Shown: positions 13,698 through 26,700, numbered from the stretch's first letter. The stretch: DNA of 64,000 nucleotides from Aphrocallistes beatrix (GCA_963281255.1 OY725505.1:3286001-3350000); one strand, 5' to 3'. Notes: generated by a model from the letters alone, not told the origin. Program-made: numbers and translations.

Positions 13698-13772
13698 AGA
13701 TGGAAATGGAGGATTCTTTTCACATCCTTTCAGATGGAAATGGAGGATTCTTTTCACATCCTTTCAGATGGA
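13698..13772. repeat. 34-bp tandem duplication
   Basis: Two identical 34-bp units beginning AGATGGAAATGGAGG lie head to tail, followed by the first 7 bases of a third. It is a recent local duplication about 500 bp upstream of the cadherin start. Confidence 0.92.
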
Positions 13773-14344
13773 ACATAGTCAAGGATGGAGATACAGGAAT
13801 TGTGGTTTAGGAACTGTTATACATTCAACTATACAATGGAGTTCGCATTTATTAGCAATTCTCTTATTAGCAACCAATTTTCAAGCCTCGAGTGTAGATT
13901 TTGTATTAATTCTGTTCCCTTATTATAATAAGTAATTTCGACTGTATATCAAACTCAATGGTTTGAGGCTTCCACTCGTACTATCCTATTGCTATGGGTG
14001 TATGCAGAGATGAATTCAAGGGTGCAGCACAAATTATTCGGTTGAGAAATTGGCACATCCTAGTACCTGCGTCCTTGATTATTCGTAGAGTATTCTATGC
14101 TCTATATTCTAACATAAAGACTATAATATTAATATACCTTGTGACATATTAGCTTATCAATACGTGTTTGTTATATTGTTGTTATATTTTACACTTGTAA
14201 GCTGTTCATTTAGAGCTGCACTATCAGTTTGTCGACCGACATTTTATCAAATATCCTTCCAAATTCTAACAAACTACTACTCTATTATGTCAACTGAGTT
14301 TGAGAATGAGCGCTGATTAGTTGATATGCCCCTGCTATCAAGTA

Positions 14345-14510
14345 CAGTAGAACTCAGATAAGACGTACCCCTTCAGGAAGGAATTATTAGTACGTACTAA
14401 CCGAGTTTATATTACATAGAAATCTATTTTATAGATGGATTTTGGCCGAGAGAAATGAGTACGTACTAAACCGAAAAACGTATTATCCGAGTACTAACCG
14501 AGTTCTACTG
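14345..14510. mobile_element. Pogo/Tigger-like MITE, second family
   Basis: A 166-bp element with ends CAGTAGAACTC and GAGTTCTACTG, each bordered by TA. The interior repeats GTACGTACTAA words as inverted sub-repeats. The CAGTAGAAC-type end and TA target resemble Tigger/pogo elements; the assignment is inferred. No coding capacity. Confidence 0.75.
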
Positions 14511-15664
14511 TATATACAAGTTGGACCCGGAATAAGCTATGAGGTCTCTGAGTTGTCCCATCCTAGAAACCAGTGTGAATGGAAACAGATATCTATTTAT
14601 AACTAAATGCATTTATTTCAGTGTTAAAGATCGATGACACAAAACAATTTGTGTAAAAAAGGACTGTGAAAATATGAATAATCCCACTAATATTGATATC
14701 AGATTTGATTATCTAAATTAAGCTTTTGAAATAAAATTAGACTCACAAAATTGTTTAATTCAAAAGTAAATAACAACAAAAGCAAACAATAGATAGAAAC
14801 AGAGTTCTAATAGAGACAGAATGTGGTAATAGGAATGTGTAGAAAGAAGATTGATTCATGGAGAGAGAGTATTGAGGTGTGTAGTGTCTAGAAAAGAGAG
14901 AAAACAAATAATGAAATTAATTCAGTGAATACGACACAGAGAATTGAGGTTGACAAGTATTCATACTAAGTAAGCAATAACGAGGTAGCATAGCTGTCAC
15001 AATTGTGTCACATTCTATTTTAAGGAACTAATAGAGTAGAACATGGATATTGAGAACTCAGCTATTAGAAGTGACTTCACTCCTTGGATACATAAATAGG
15101 TGTCAAATATTTCCATAAATATCAATCATTTTATTGTCTATCTTTGATGAGATTAACAAATTTCAACGAATCAGAATTCAGGAATTAATTTAAACTCAAC
15201 AGTTGCTAAGTCTATGAAATCCAAAAGATGCAAACCTATTGGTCAATTAAAGTGTGAAATCATATTTAAACGGAATTATGCATAACTATAAATATATTCA
15301 GACTTCAGACATTTCCGGTTTATTTTTAGTTAAATGTGTCCAGTCAATGGCAGAACATGTCACTACAACATTTCACACCTCTCCATCAACCAATCATTTC
15401 CTGTCGCAAGTTCTAGTACTAGCTCACATTATATAGTTCCATATTCTAACACCTCTGTAATCAGAACTATTTAGTGTCTACTAGAATGAATACAAAGTAT
15501 AGTTAGGGAGAGGTGTGAAGTGGTGAGTGTCTCGGGAGTGGAAACACAAACTCAGTTTAGTGTACAGTTGATTGTGAAACTGAAACGAATGATTAAGCTA
15601 GTCAATAGTTAGTAGTTCTAAATTTAGATTAACAACTCACATTCTAAATTTAACTTATTTTTAC

Positions 15665-18600
15665 CTAAGAGAGTTCATGCTCTATACCACACTGATCAGC
15701 TGTTAGCTTGAGGAGTTTGATAGGTTCAGTTTCTGGTTTGGAGAGTTTATCCACTTTCAGGTACTTCAGCTGTTTGAGAGTTGGAATCAGATTCTTGAGA
15801 GGAAAACAGGAATCAGAACTCAGTTTACATCCTATATATTCCAAACGTCTAATGTTAGGATGGAAGAGGAGACCTCTACATAGACTCAACATTGCTGAAT
15901 CAGAAATGGAGAGAAAGAAGAAACGCAAATAAAGTAAAGAGGTGAGACTGTGAACTGTCGAACACCAGAGAGTGACGTCATTACAAAGTATGCGAGCATA
16001 CTCTAGTTCCAACTTTACTAAGTTAGTACAGGACTGCAAGCAACGGAGAAATCCATCTAAATGGTTGAACTTAATCCTCTTTAACCGATATAATTCCAAT
16101 ACTCTGATTGAGTGTTGGCTTGAGTGCAGCAGCTGTAGCAGACTGTCTAAGCGATTGATGTCAGAAGTATGATGATCACCTTCTATATGTAGGTAGGAGA
16201 GAGTAGAGAGGTGCCTTATGTGAGGTAGTATTGAGTATGAGTTATTTGCATTCCATGTTATTTCTCTGAGTTTAGAGAGTGAAGGTAGCAGAGAGTACAG
16301 GTGGTGATGGTATTCAATGGGAAAGTAATGGAGGTGTAACCCATTGATGCGTGATTTCCGTTTCAAAGTTGATGGAATTACTTGCATCCCACCGATGTAT
16401 GGAGAAATAAACCATCTTTCAAATTCGAGACTTGAAAATACAACTTCACATTCAGAGATGTTCTTGGGCCGATACATCAAGATATGACAAGTTGATATCT
16501 GATTGGTTAGCAGACTGAGAGTGTCATAAGGGAATTCATTATCATATAAACTCAGTGCTGAGAGAATTTGATTGGCTGAGCAGGTGGATAAGGCTTTAAC
16601 TGTTTTTATTCTAGTTAGCTTACACTCTTTCAGTTCTAAACTTAGCTTAGTGTTAGTCAGCTGAGTGCGTTGGATGGCATTTGCATAATCGAGAACTTCT
16701 GTGTCAGATTTATTGGATAACTTCAGTGCTACACAACTCACAGAGCATTGATTAATAGACTCTAATAGATTGGAGAGTTTTTCAGGAGTGACGTAAGCAG
16801 AATACACATGGATGAGGTGGATGTGCTCAAAAAGTGGCAGTGATTCGAGAAAACATATCCACTCGTTCGGAGTCACTGCACTCTCAATGTAGAAGCAGAC
16901 TGAGTCAGGAAGAAAACGTCTGCACACTTGGAAGAAGTTAGGAATAGAATCGCAATCAGATTCAGACAACATTGCACTAAATTGAAGGAATCTTCCAGTG
17001 AATTCCTTCCAGCCTGTGTATGGGAATAAAGGATAAAAGCCTTCCTCATATCTGAGTTGAACACACTCAGGAAGATGGTGAATGGGAACAGTGCGAGGTG
17101 TCACATGTTTAAAGAGGAGGTAAAATACATTCATTGACTGGTCGGATAAGAGTCCACATAAAAATCTCACTACCATACGGAAAACTGAGAAAACGTCGTT
17201 CGTATGCACGATAAAACGAACTGACAGACACTGATCACGCCAACTGCAGCTCTTCAGCCAGATGGCACCAATGAATTCTTGGATTGTCAAATGAGCGAAT
17301 GCCCACACCTTCGTCAAAATACCCATTTTACCCTTTTTCACATATTCCTGAACTAGACCCAGACACTCACTCGACTTTGACACCTTACCAACTCGCAACG
17401 GTACCTTCTTGTCAGAGATCATCTCCCTAAAGGCCACGCCCTGGTACGCGATCAACCCGATTGAGTGGAGACACTCCAAAACGTTGCTGTCCAATTCGGA
17501 TAGTTCGCTCACTTTCGACAATTCTTCCAGTCGCATTCGTGTCAGTTGTCGTCGTATCAGGTACAGAGTCAGTTCGTAGTACAGCTTTGTCAGGGTGTGG
17601 ATGCGAGCACCGTCTTCACTTTTCAGGAGGGCAGCGAACAGGGATGCGTTCACTGGGATTAGTGACAGTTGCTTCATCTCATCGAATCTGTCGAGGAGAC
17701 GAGTGCATCGCTTCAGTATTTCGTCATCATCGAATTGTTTCTTGAAGTACAGGTCTCTCTGTTCAGGAGAAAATCCCAGAACATGGTAGAAGGAGGTGAT
17801 GAAGAGATGGTGTGAAGTGGAAATGTCTGTCCAGGCACCAGGTCGGCTGGTCAGGAGGATGAAGGACCGTGTGAGGGACTTTCTGGTTAGGAGGAAGTAG
17901 AGAAGTGTTTTCTGGAAGGGGACATCTTTTGTGAATTCGTCGAGGCTATCAATAATGAGTAGAAGTCCCTCTCCGTCTGTCTCTGTGATGTGCTTGGCCA
18001 GGTCTGTGGTCCAGCTGGGGCCGACAGGTAGACCGAGGAGAAGCCATTCGCAGATGGAATCGGTGGTAATGGGGAGACCTGCCTCCACTCGTGAGGACTC
18101 CATCTCGTGCCACTCTTGTGTTCGGCAGGGAATGGCCAGTGAGTAGGAGAATTGGGACAGTTCATTATTCCCGAATCTCAGTGCCGTTCTGTTGCAGAGA
18201 AATGTTTTTCCGCTACCGGGGTTTCCGATGAAACATTTAATCTCAGGTTTAGACAGGTCGCATGATTTCATTTCTTCCAGAAAGTCTATGGGAGTTATAT
18301 CGACTTCTTTGTTCGCTATCGCTCTGAGATAGGCGATTTCATTATAAGTTGTTTCGTCATCGAATGAAACGGGTCTCGGTTTTTGCTTAAGGATTGTGAG
18401 GTCGACATACACCTTCTGGAGACTGACAGCCTCATCGCTCCCTAACATTTGTTTCACATTTCGAAATTGTGTCTCTAGGAATTCCTTCAAGTAATGTTCC
18501 CATTCTATTATCTGCTTTCCTAAGCGAGCTAGCTCTTTTCTGAATTTGGATGTGAATTCATGGTCGGACATGTTTTGGAATACTTTTCTATAAGAATCGA

Positions 18601-19087
18601 GCTTCTCAGCTAGATCGTTACGCTTAATAGCAATCAGTAGTTCCAACAATTCTATCAAATCCTTTCTTATGACATTATTCTTCAAAAGTAACTTCATTGT
18701 ATTATCAAACTTCACTTCACTCTCTTCTGACTCGTATGCTGTATGGATTATGTGTAGATTTCCAATCGATATTCCCCATTGTAGAAGTTGGACAAGACCT
18801 TTCACTGTTAATGGTTGATCGGAATGCATTCCAGGCACATCGACACACAACCAACTAATGTTAAGCGCTACGCCTACTAAATCTGGTCGGATGGCTGACA
18901 GTGATTGGTGGAAAATAAACGGATCGAACTCGGTCCATCGTTTTAAAGCTCGAAAAAATATAGCTCCATCAGTGTCTCGATCACAGAGACCATCTGGCAC
19001 TGACAGAGAATCGTGTAGTTTCTTTATTTCGTCCTTGCTCAGTGCATCGGTTAGCGTTTTGAGATTTGTGGCAACAACCAATGCCAT
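15665..19087 (-). CDS. Intronless NLR: NACHT-LRR intracellular sensor
   Basis: A 1140-residue single-exon protein, probably a cytosolic pattern-recognition or signalling NTPase. Residues 1-90 form a helix-rich N-terminal unit (KKLHDSLSVP, then ALKRWTEFDPFIFH, then RPDL) that occupies the place of a death-fold effector domain; I cannot assign it to DEATH, CARD or DED. A helical linker follows to about residue 260. The NACHT domain has a P-loop GNPGSGKT (288-295), Walker B LLLIIDSLDEF (about 375-385) and a sensor motif LLTSRP (about 411-416). A winged-helix/superhelical region leads to leucine-rich repeats from about 690 to the C-terminus. There is no signal peptide or membrane segment. It is the only ORF of this size in the window and has no introns, unlike its neighbours on the same strand. 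A gene-model start further upstream is possible but not needed. Confidence 0.9.
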   Translation of the reverse strand: MALVVATNLKTLTDALSKDEIKKLHDSLSVPDGLCDRDTDGAIFFRALKRWTEFDPFIFHQSLSAIRPDLVGVALNISWLCVDVPGMHSDQPLTVKGLVQLLQWGISIGNLHIIHTAYESEESEVKFDNTMKLLLKNNVIRKDLIELLELLIAIKRNDLAEKLDSYRKVFQNMSDHEFTSKFRKELARLGKQIIEWEHYLKEFLETQFRNVKQMLGSDEAVSLQKVYVDLTILKQKPRPVSFDDETTYNEIAYLRAIANKEVDITPIDFLEEMKSCDLSKPEIKCFIGNPGSGKTFLCNRTALRFGNNELSQFSYSLAIPCRTQEWHEMESSRVEAGLPITTDSICEWLLLGLPVGPSWTTDLAKHITETDGEGLLLIIDSLDEFTKDVPFQKTLLYFLLTRKSLTRSFILLTSRPGAWTDISTSHHLFITSFYHVLGFSPEQRDLYFKKQFDDDEILKRCTRLLDRFDEMKQLSLIPVNASLFAALLKSEDGARIHTLTKLYYELTLYLIRRQLTRMRLEELSKVSELSELDSNVLECLHSIGLIAYQGVAFREMISDKKVPLRVGKVSKSSECLGLVQEYVKKGKMGILTKVWAFAHLTIQEFIGAIWLKSCSWRDQCLSVRFIVHTNDVFSVFRMVVRFLCGLLSDQSMNVFYLLFKHVTPRTVPIHHLPECVQLRYEEGFYPLFPYTGWKEFTGRFLQFSAMLSESDCDSIPNFFQVCRRFLPDSVCFYIESAVTPNEWICFLESLPLFEHIHLIHVYSAYVTPEKLSNLLESINQCSVSCVALKLSNKSDTEVLDYANAIQRTQLTNTKLSLELKECKLTRIKTVKALSTCSANQILSALSLYDNEFPYDTLSLLTNQISTCHILMYRPKNISECEVVFSSLEFERWFISPYIGGMQVIPSTLKRKSRINGLHLHYFPIEYHHHLYSLLPSLSKLREITWNANNSYSILPHIRHLSTLSYLHIEGDHHTSDINRLDSLLQLLHSSQHSIRVLELYRLKRIKFNHLDGFLRCLQSCTNLVKLELEYARILCNDVTLWCSTVHSLTSLLYLRFFFLSISDSAMLSLCRGLLFHPNIRRLEYIGCKLSSDSCFPLKNLIPTLKQLKYLKVDKLSKPETEPIKLLKLTADQCGIEHELS

Positions 19088-20790
19088 CTAAAGTAGTTGA
19101 TTATAAATACATACACGTTGATTAAAGGTGTGAAGTAAGAAAAATTAAGATGAATAACATTACCGGGTCATAATGACATATAAATGGTTCATAATGATCA
19201 TTCAAAAGTCGTTAAATCCCTAAATAGGTGCGTTAACTGATATCGCAACGGTTTAGAAAGGTATTTCATAATGTGTAATCCGATTTTTGCAGTTTGAAAG
19301 TAATAATGGGAATCTTTAACGAGATAACTTATTAACATTTGTATGTACGCATGGGTTATTTTCACATTATGTTGGTGTTTCGATGGAACTGGTTTCAAAT
19401 TTGAATCTAGTACAATCAAGGCAAGGAGTCGCTTATTTATAGTAATATATTCCAACTAGAACTCACTTGAATTTTGAAAGATTGGAGTATTCTTCTGTTT
19501 AATAACGTTTGTATAATTTGAAATTTGTGTTGAGATTTGAGTTTATTTTCTGTATTCCTCTGACTACAGCTATTTATACTTCTCTGCTCTAGTACAACTC
19601 ACTATCTCAACGTGTTAGCCTTAGCATCAATGTGATATGTCTTGTGTCGCTTTTCTACGAAGCAATTATGAATATGGAGATGCCACTACTCGTTGTGTCG
19701 TTGTTGTTGTTTACCACAAGGTGAACTTGATAGTTAATAAGTGGAGAGTTTATTGGATGGAGGAAGTATTATTAATTTAGTAGAGTAGTCTGACATCATA
19801 GTGATATGTAAGTTCTTAAAAAGTCTTACACACAAACAGAATAATGGACTAAAGGGCTGTAAACAACAACACATGCGCCATGTTGTGTGGAACAAACATG
19901 TCTAGTAAGCAGTGGCGTAAACAAAGCAGAGAATACACGAGCACAGGAAAGATGGAACCTGATTGGTTGGACATATCACCTAGAGCCAATCAAATCGTCT
20001 CTTTTTTTAGGTCCAAATTGTCCAATAGATTCAAAGTCGTCAGATTACTTGCGGACACAAAAACACTTCCTATAATGACCAAATAAAGATAAATCAAACT
20101 CGGAGTTGACTCATACGACACAAATAGCTCTCATATGTTTCATCATTTGTTTCACCACATACTTAACAAATGAATAATATCCTTAAGTGTTACATGCCAA
20201 ATACAACTTGTTGTCTCTAGGATACAGTCCACAAGTATTACAATGCTTGTACCAGTTACTAGATCAGTGTCTTAAACATTCCAACCCACCACAGGCTGGT
20301 TGCGTAGATATAGACTAAGTTGAATGGAATGTAATTCTATACGGGATACTAACCTTTGGTTTAATGTTAGGCGGGGGATGGATATATTGGGCGGGAGATT
20401 GTAAATGAAGAAAAAATCAAAAGTCATAAACGCGGGCATTTCATTCAAGGTCAAAAACTGATTGGTTAATTATAAATTGACTATATTTTAAGGCGAAAAT
20501 GTGAAATAAAATTCACTCAGCTTAGAAAACAAAGCGTATTTTTATAAAAAATAAAATGGATCATGACACATTCCCCGCCTAAATTCCATGCCACATAGTG
20601 CCACTCAACCACCCGACCACAACAAATAATAAATCAGCACACATGTCATACTAAACTGTAATAAGTACACCATTAGCAAGAAAACACTTAATCTATTCTT
20701 AGTAACAGTTTGGATCTACTTATGGATTGGCCAGTTTCATAAAAGTAGGTAGGTATGATGGATATGTACAAAGTGAGGAGTGACAACAGT
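19088..20790. other. Intergenic region between NLR and TRIP12
   Basis: This contains the NLR 5' flank and the TRIP12 3' flank. The open frames of 60-85 codons look like chance. One T-box-like half-site with a changed last base lies near 19122. There is no RNA gene or transposon with clear ends. Confidence 0.55.
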
Positions 20791-23700
20791 TTAGGAGAGA
20801 TGGAATGCTTTCTGTCCATCAGTCATGGCAGTGAATAGCTTCTCTCTCAGAATGAACTCACTCGTGTACTCTGGAAGTTTGAGGTAGTTAACACAGGTCA
20901 TAACAGACGGAAGGTAACTGTCTGGAATTTGGGATGCGTCTCCTTGCTTTTTAACGATGGTCAGCGAAGGTGTTAGTCCGGCAAACCCACCAATCGGTAG
21001 TCTGGGACTCCCGGTGACAAATTGAAGGAAATTCCTTTGTTCCTCTTCGCTGTAGCTAGCTAAGGTGTTGAATAGATACCCGATGGTCTTACTGGAATGT
21101 GTGTATCCATGGTCGAGTCGGCAGTGATGATGCAGTTCTTCTTTCGTCCAAGGCGCGAAACGTCTACCACCAGTCAAAAGCCCAATTTCTATTGGGTGGA
21201 AAATCGCCAGGTTTTCCAACGCAATTATGGAGGTAAATCCATCTATAAAAGCCTGCATCTGTTTTTTCACACCTCGAATCAGAATCCAGTTTATCAGAGA
21301 TAAGATGTACTCGCGTACATTGTCGCTACTGACCACTCGTTTTGTTCCACCTGGCACCAATTCAATGTCGTTAGAACCTGGAACTATAAACGAAATGTCT
21401 AAGTTCCCATTGGCTCCTCCGTATGCGTTCGTTAACGCGTCCATTCGAATGGACTTCTCTGCCTCATTCAAAGATGGCTCATTGTGGATCTCGACACTTT
21501 TTTCATAGAACTCAAGGTAGCTATTTATAGAATTCTTATAATAGTTGTCAACGTAGGAGAATTCTGAAGGTGTGATGTGGTTCTCCTGGCTCAAGAGCCA
21601 ATAATAGAACACAGGGGACAGGTTTAGATCGAGCATGTGGGCATCCAAAATGGACTTCGCGAATAGTCGACCGAGAAATTGGAAGTGGCACAAGTGTGTC
21701 GCTTGTTGGTTATGTGTCAGCTGTGAGAAAAGGGCGCTAGGGTACAACCCATTCGGAGAAAAGTAGAACTCATTCGAATCTATCCTGGTGTCATGCCATA
21801 AGCCTAGGACTCGCTTCTGAACTTCTAGCGAAACTAGCGAATAGAATTCGAGCGTCGGACCCAATCCAGTTCCAACTTCATCCTTGAAGCGTACTTCAAG
21901 CATGGAGATGTTGACAGAAGTGTCGTTCAACACTCCAATCGCTTGATCCAACAGATCCTCTCGCGACACAGTGAGTTTGCGCTTAGGAATGCGAGGGATC
22001 GACACTTCTCCCGTTTCAACAATTGTGTCCTTTGGCTCTAGGATTGTCATCATGGCACGAGCACGATCGAAAGCTGTGCAGTAGAATAGGGAGCGACGTG
22101 TAGGGAAGGAGAGAATGGATGGACATATTTTAGAGAGCTCTCGTATCCAAGATGGGATGGTCGCTGTGAGAACTGTCATTGGTTCCTGAATTATGCGTTC
22201 AACCTAAATTTAGAAGTTATAAATAGAAAGTTTGTTCATTTTTAAATTTTTTTCAGGATACAAGAAGAGAGTTTTACCTTAGCACTGAGTTTGGGATTGT
22301 GGAATGCAGTGAGATTCATGAGTGGTTGGCCAATGAACGGCGAGTACAGGAGGTACCACTTCTCACTGAGGATAGAGAGGATGGAGAGCAGTTTTATGAA
22401 TGGCATACTGGGATCCTGAACTGTCCAATCGAAGTTGAGGATTTTTAAAATGTCTGTGAAGAGTCTTTCCAAGAATTCGTCTGTCTTAGACCACAATTGG
22501 GAGGTGTTAGTGTCGGTTTTGTCACTTTGCTCCTTCGTTTTCTGTTTGAGTCTGGCAGATTGTCGTGTGGCGGGCTTTTTCGAGAGGTGTGAAGTCTTTG
22601 TGATTTGTCTGTAGTGGAGTGTGAGTGTTTGTGAGAGGAAGGAAGGGAGGAAGAATGAACCAGGGATGTGTGGTGTGTCCTCACTTTGTGTCGCTCCTTC
22701 TGGTTTCACACGCATCTTGCGAACCTAAACAAACAAATAAATAAATAAACAAATAAACAAACAAACAAACAAACAAACAAACAAACAAACAAACAAACAA
22801 ACAAACAAACAAACAAACAAACAAACAAACAAACAAACAAACAAACAAACAAACTAACAAACAAACAAACAAACAAACAAACAAACAAACAAACAAACAA
22901 ACAAACAAACAAACAAACAAACAAACTAACAAACAAACTAACAAACTAACTAACTAACTAACTTACTAACTAACTAACTAGCTGGCTGACTAACTAACTA
23001 ACTAACTCATACAACTCACCACTTCAAAGATAGTGATGTTGTGAGGTAAGACCTTGTCGTTCAGGAGAAATTCAAAGCTGGGACCTGATTCGCCAGTGTC
23101 CATCACGAACCATCCATCGTCCGAACTCTCTCCCTCCTCGTAGCTCTGGTCGCGAGAAAGCCCGCGCATCACCAAGTACTTCTCCACCGAGTAGAGGGTG
23201 GCCAATGGGTCCACTTGGATGGGACCTATAAATAGACACAATTCCCATAGACACTAAAATTATATCTTAACATTTATCTTCTGTTGGGATGTTTATATTT
23301 AGAAGAGATTTGAACAAACTTGCATAGACTAAGTCTGAACCTTGAATCAGGGTTATTAATATTTTCACACCTTCTCTAAGAAGAGATAAATTGTGCTGAC
23401 CATTGAAATGACAGGATTAACACTACTGTTAGATTTGAATCTGATTGGCTACTAAGAATTGAACATAATTGAATGCATATAATAACGACTCTAAACCTTT
23501 AAATGATTGGTCAAAATAGAAACAGCGACACATTCTATCCGCTAGCCATGTAGTGCGGTTTGCTTGTGAAAATAAAGAGTCTAAATAAAGGTGTGAAATT
23601 GTGTCCTTACGTTTCTTCCACTCCTTACTCTGCTTGTCGCTTTGGTGTCTCACCAGCTGACACTTAATTTGGTGGTTATTTATAAACCGGAAAAATTGCT

Positions 23701-26700
23701 GACTCCCAGAACTCCCGCCTAAATCGCTCTTGACAGAGAACTGCTCTGATTGGTTGACGCAGTTCTGGAGGATCTGTACTAATTTTAGAACGGGAAGTGT
23801 GTCTATTTTCGGAAGCTCCCAGGTGGTTTTCAGTGGGGTGTTAGGTGGCGGGCTAAGAAAGAAAATGTGTAAAAATTCCTGCCACACGATTCTATTCTGC
23901 AGAACCATTGGGCTACAGCTGAATATGCGTAGCAACTGGTGGACTAGATTGGAATGTGTCAACTCGAATGATGACACATTGACACTAGGCTCAGTGATGA
24001 GTCCGCAGAATTCCTGAAACAGCTGTAACGTGTTTGATTGGTCGAGACAGAGATTGGAAGATATTTTCTTGAGTTGGTTCAACAGCTCATACGCTGCACC
24101 ATCCTCATTCTTGTCTGAGAAATGGTTGCTAAGGATGTCAGTTGTAGTGTCGATAAGCCATTGCCGTACTTTCTCGTTTCTGTTCACACCTTGCTGTAAA
24201 CAAATAAACGAAAGTAAACAACATATAAAAAAACCAACAATAATTAACACCAATAGAAAATCAGATCTCTCGCATTGGATTTCCTGATTTTGAACAATGG
24301 ATATTTTTAAATGCAATTTTTCCCCAAATGAACTAATCTAATTGGAAGTTAAACTATTAGAGATCTTTAATAGTCGACTCCGCTTAATCGGGACACTTCT
24401 GGCAGGACTGGAATAGTTCTCACACATAGAAGCTAATACAATATTTTCGGTTAATAGAGTTCTCCGCTTAATCGGGGTAAATGTCCTCTGACCGATGTGA
24501 CCCTATTAAGCTGAGTCGACTGTACTTATTCTATAAAGTTTGTGTATTTGTTAGTTTCTGTGGAACCCTGGACTGTGATTGGCTACCTGCTTGTGGTTGT
24601 GTGGGAACATGTATGGGTGGTAAGGAGAGTCGCTCATTGGTCCAGTGGGTGCGCTAGCTGGCATTCCTGTGTAACCATAGAGCGGCGGGACAGGTGAGGC
24701 TGCATGGATCTGAATGTGGTCGTGTGGAATGGGAACTTTCTGAGGGGCAGAAGTGGCACTGGGTTTCCGGGAGATGACCACTTCGCTCTCAGGATGTGGC
24801 GGAATTATGGCGGAAGGAACGATTCCGATTGGACAAGGAGGAGGAGGGGAACCAAATTGCGGTCTGTTGCGTGCGAAAATTCTAGCTAGAAAGAGTAAAC
24901 ACAAATAAAAACAACAAAGATATAAACAAAATAAAAACAACAACAACAAAGATATAAACACATCCTAGAATATTTAATCGTCAATATACTATGGATTTTG
25001 CTAACTCAAAGTCATTTTGGGCGGGGAAACCTTAGAAATACGGGGTCCAATCTATAAATTGAGTGGACATAATTATTAATTAAAATGTGATCAATAATTG
25101 GAGAGAAATGTCCCAATAGTTCTATGTTGTTGTTTGTTTATTTGTTTGTACAAAGATAAAAATAGCTTGACTCACTCTTAGATCCTTTCCTTGGAATGTC
25201 TGGCTGTTTGGCGGGAGATGGCATGGCGGGTGGCACGCGGGGTGGCAGAGTGGCAGGGACAGGAGCGGGCGGGATGAGGTGAGGTCGCGCGCCACTTTGA
25301 GAGAGGAAATTAGGCGTGATTATCTGAGGCGCGAAAGTTGACCAACCAGGAGCCGAGAACGGAGCTACATACGGGAAACCTGAAAATAGAAAATAAAAAC
25401 TCTGCAAAATTAAATTCAGAATTCTATAAATAGAGACCTGGTGGCAGCTTCTGAGGTGTTTGGTGGTGGAGGGACTGGAAGACTGGAGGTGGCAGAGTGG
25501 CAGGGAGACTCTGAGATGGCACGGAAGGGTTTAAAGTGGCAGTGGAAGGCGGAGGATTGATTGGTGGATTCTCTTTCAACTGCTCGATCTGATGGACCAC
25601 TCCTTCCTTCCTGAAGTATACAGCGAACAGCTGGATCTTTTCTAATAATAGACTGCACAGCTGCAGACAAGGAATTAGGACTGGAACTTCCTTGCATGCC
25701 AATAGCGCAGCTAGGTAACTAGAGACCTAAAAATAGAACTTTACATCAAGGTGTGAAAATATGAATATATACCTTTATAGTGTTACAAAAAGAGGTTCAA
25801 ATAAGAATATTTCGAAATGAGTTACCGACAAATGCTAAAATTATCCATGTTTCTTTGTACTATAAATAGATTGTGCCTATAATTACTCACTGGGACGTCG
25901 TGCAATACTGCTTTGATGACGTCACACTCCGCCACGCGTACCATCCTAATTATAGTCTGCAGACACTTCTGCTGTACGTTACACCCAGAAGTGGCGTTCA
26001 ACACCTCGAAGAGAAGTGGCAGGATGGACTGGAACAGCTGATGGGCTGTGTCGGAGTGTTCTATAACGGCGCACTCACGGGGGTCTAGTTCAGGTTCTGG
26101 TTCCGGGTCTGAGGTGGCAGGAGGGGGGAGGGGGGGATTGGAGGACCGTTGTCTCCGGACAGATCTCTCAGTTCCAGATTTTCTAAAAATAGAGTCAACT
26201 CCGCTTAATCGGGACAAGTCTCCAGGAACGGAATTGTTCCCTTCATAGAAGCTAATACTAAATTTCATTGGTTAATTGGGAACTCCGCTTAATCGGGACA
26301 AAATATCCGGGACCAAAGTGTCCCGATTAAGCAGAGCCACTTGTATATGCAAACAATCAATTTCACACCTCTACTCACGACTGCTGTATTTCATTGTCAG
26401 TTCTGCCCAATCAACTTTCATTCTAGATCCAGTCTTTGCATACTAAATCAATGATCAGAAATTGTATTGCATAAACTGGGGATTTTATTGGACAGAACAG
26501 ACAATGAAATGCATTGGGCAATACTGAGGATAGAATAGTGTTGTTGATTGTTGTTGTTTACTGACCTGTTTATCTGTGTCATCTCACTGAAATTGACAGA
26601 GTACTGTCTCCCTATCACTGGCAGCATTAGCTCCTTCTGTCCCTGTTGGAATGCAGCCTCTAGCATCCGACACTCGGTGGGAGAGTATGAATGCCAGCTG

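Larger units (their letters stand above)
13207..15664. other. Intergenic region between cadherin start and NLR end
   Basis: This stretch holds the cadherin promoter side and the NLR 3' flank. No gene is supported: open frames are short and low in complexity. Recognisable items are a 34-bp tandem duplication (13698-13765) and an inverted-repeat element (14345-14510), plus one exact T-box-like half-site (15371-15380). The rest is AT-rich unique sequence. Confidence 0.6.

Noticed and set aside
19866..19889. Apparent hairpin around CATGCGCCATG
   Set aside because: Arms do not pair when written out (CAACACATG against CATGTTGTG); only a short core is complementary.
19880..20086. 68-codon plus-strand frame between NLR and TRIP12
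   Set aside because: Short, no domain, overlapped by another frame of similar length, no promoter or poly(A) support.
22681..22944. Long minus-strand open frames rich in FVCLFVCL (also at 28001-28405 and 44456-44707)
   Set aside because: They are translations of (AAAC)n microsatellites. The true TRIP12 exon starts at 22724, outside the array.
25416..25697. Alternative minus-strand frame across TRIP12 exon 25726-25438
   Set aside because: The other frame carries the TRIP12 motif [11 protein letters not shown] and keeps phase with both neighbouring exons.
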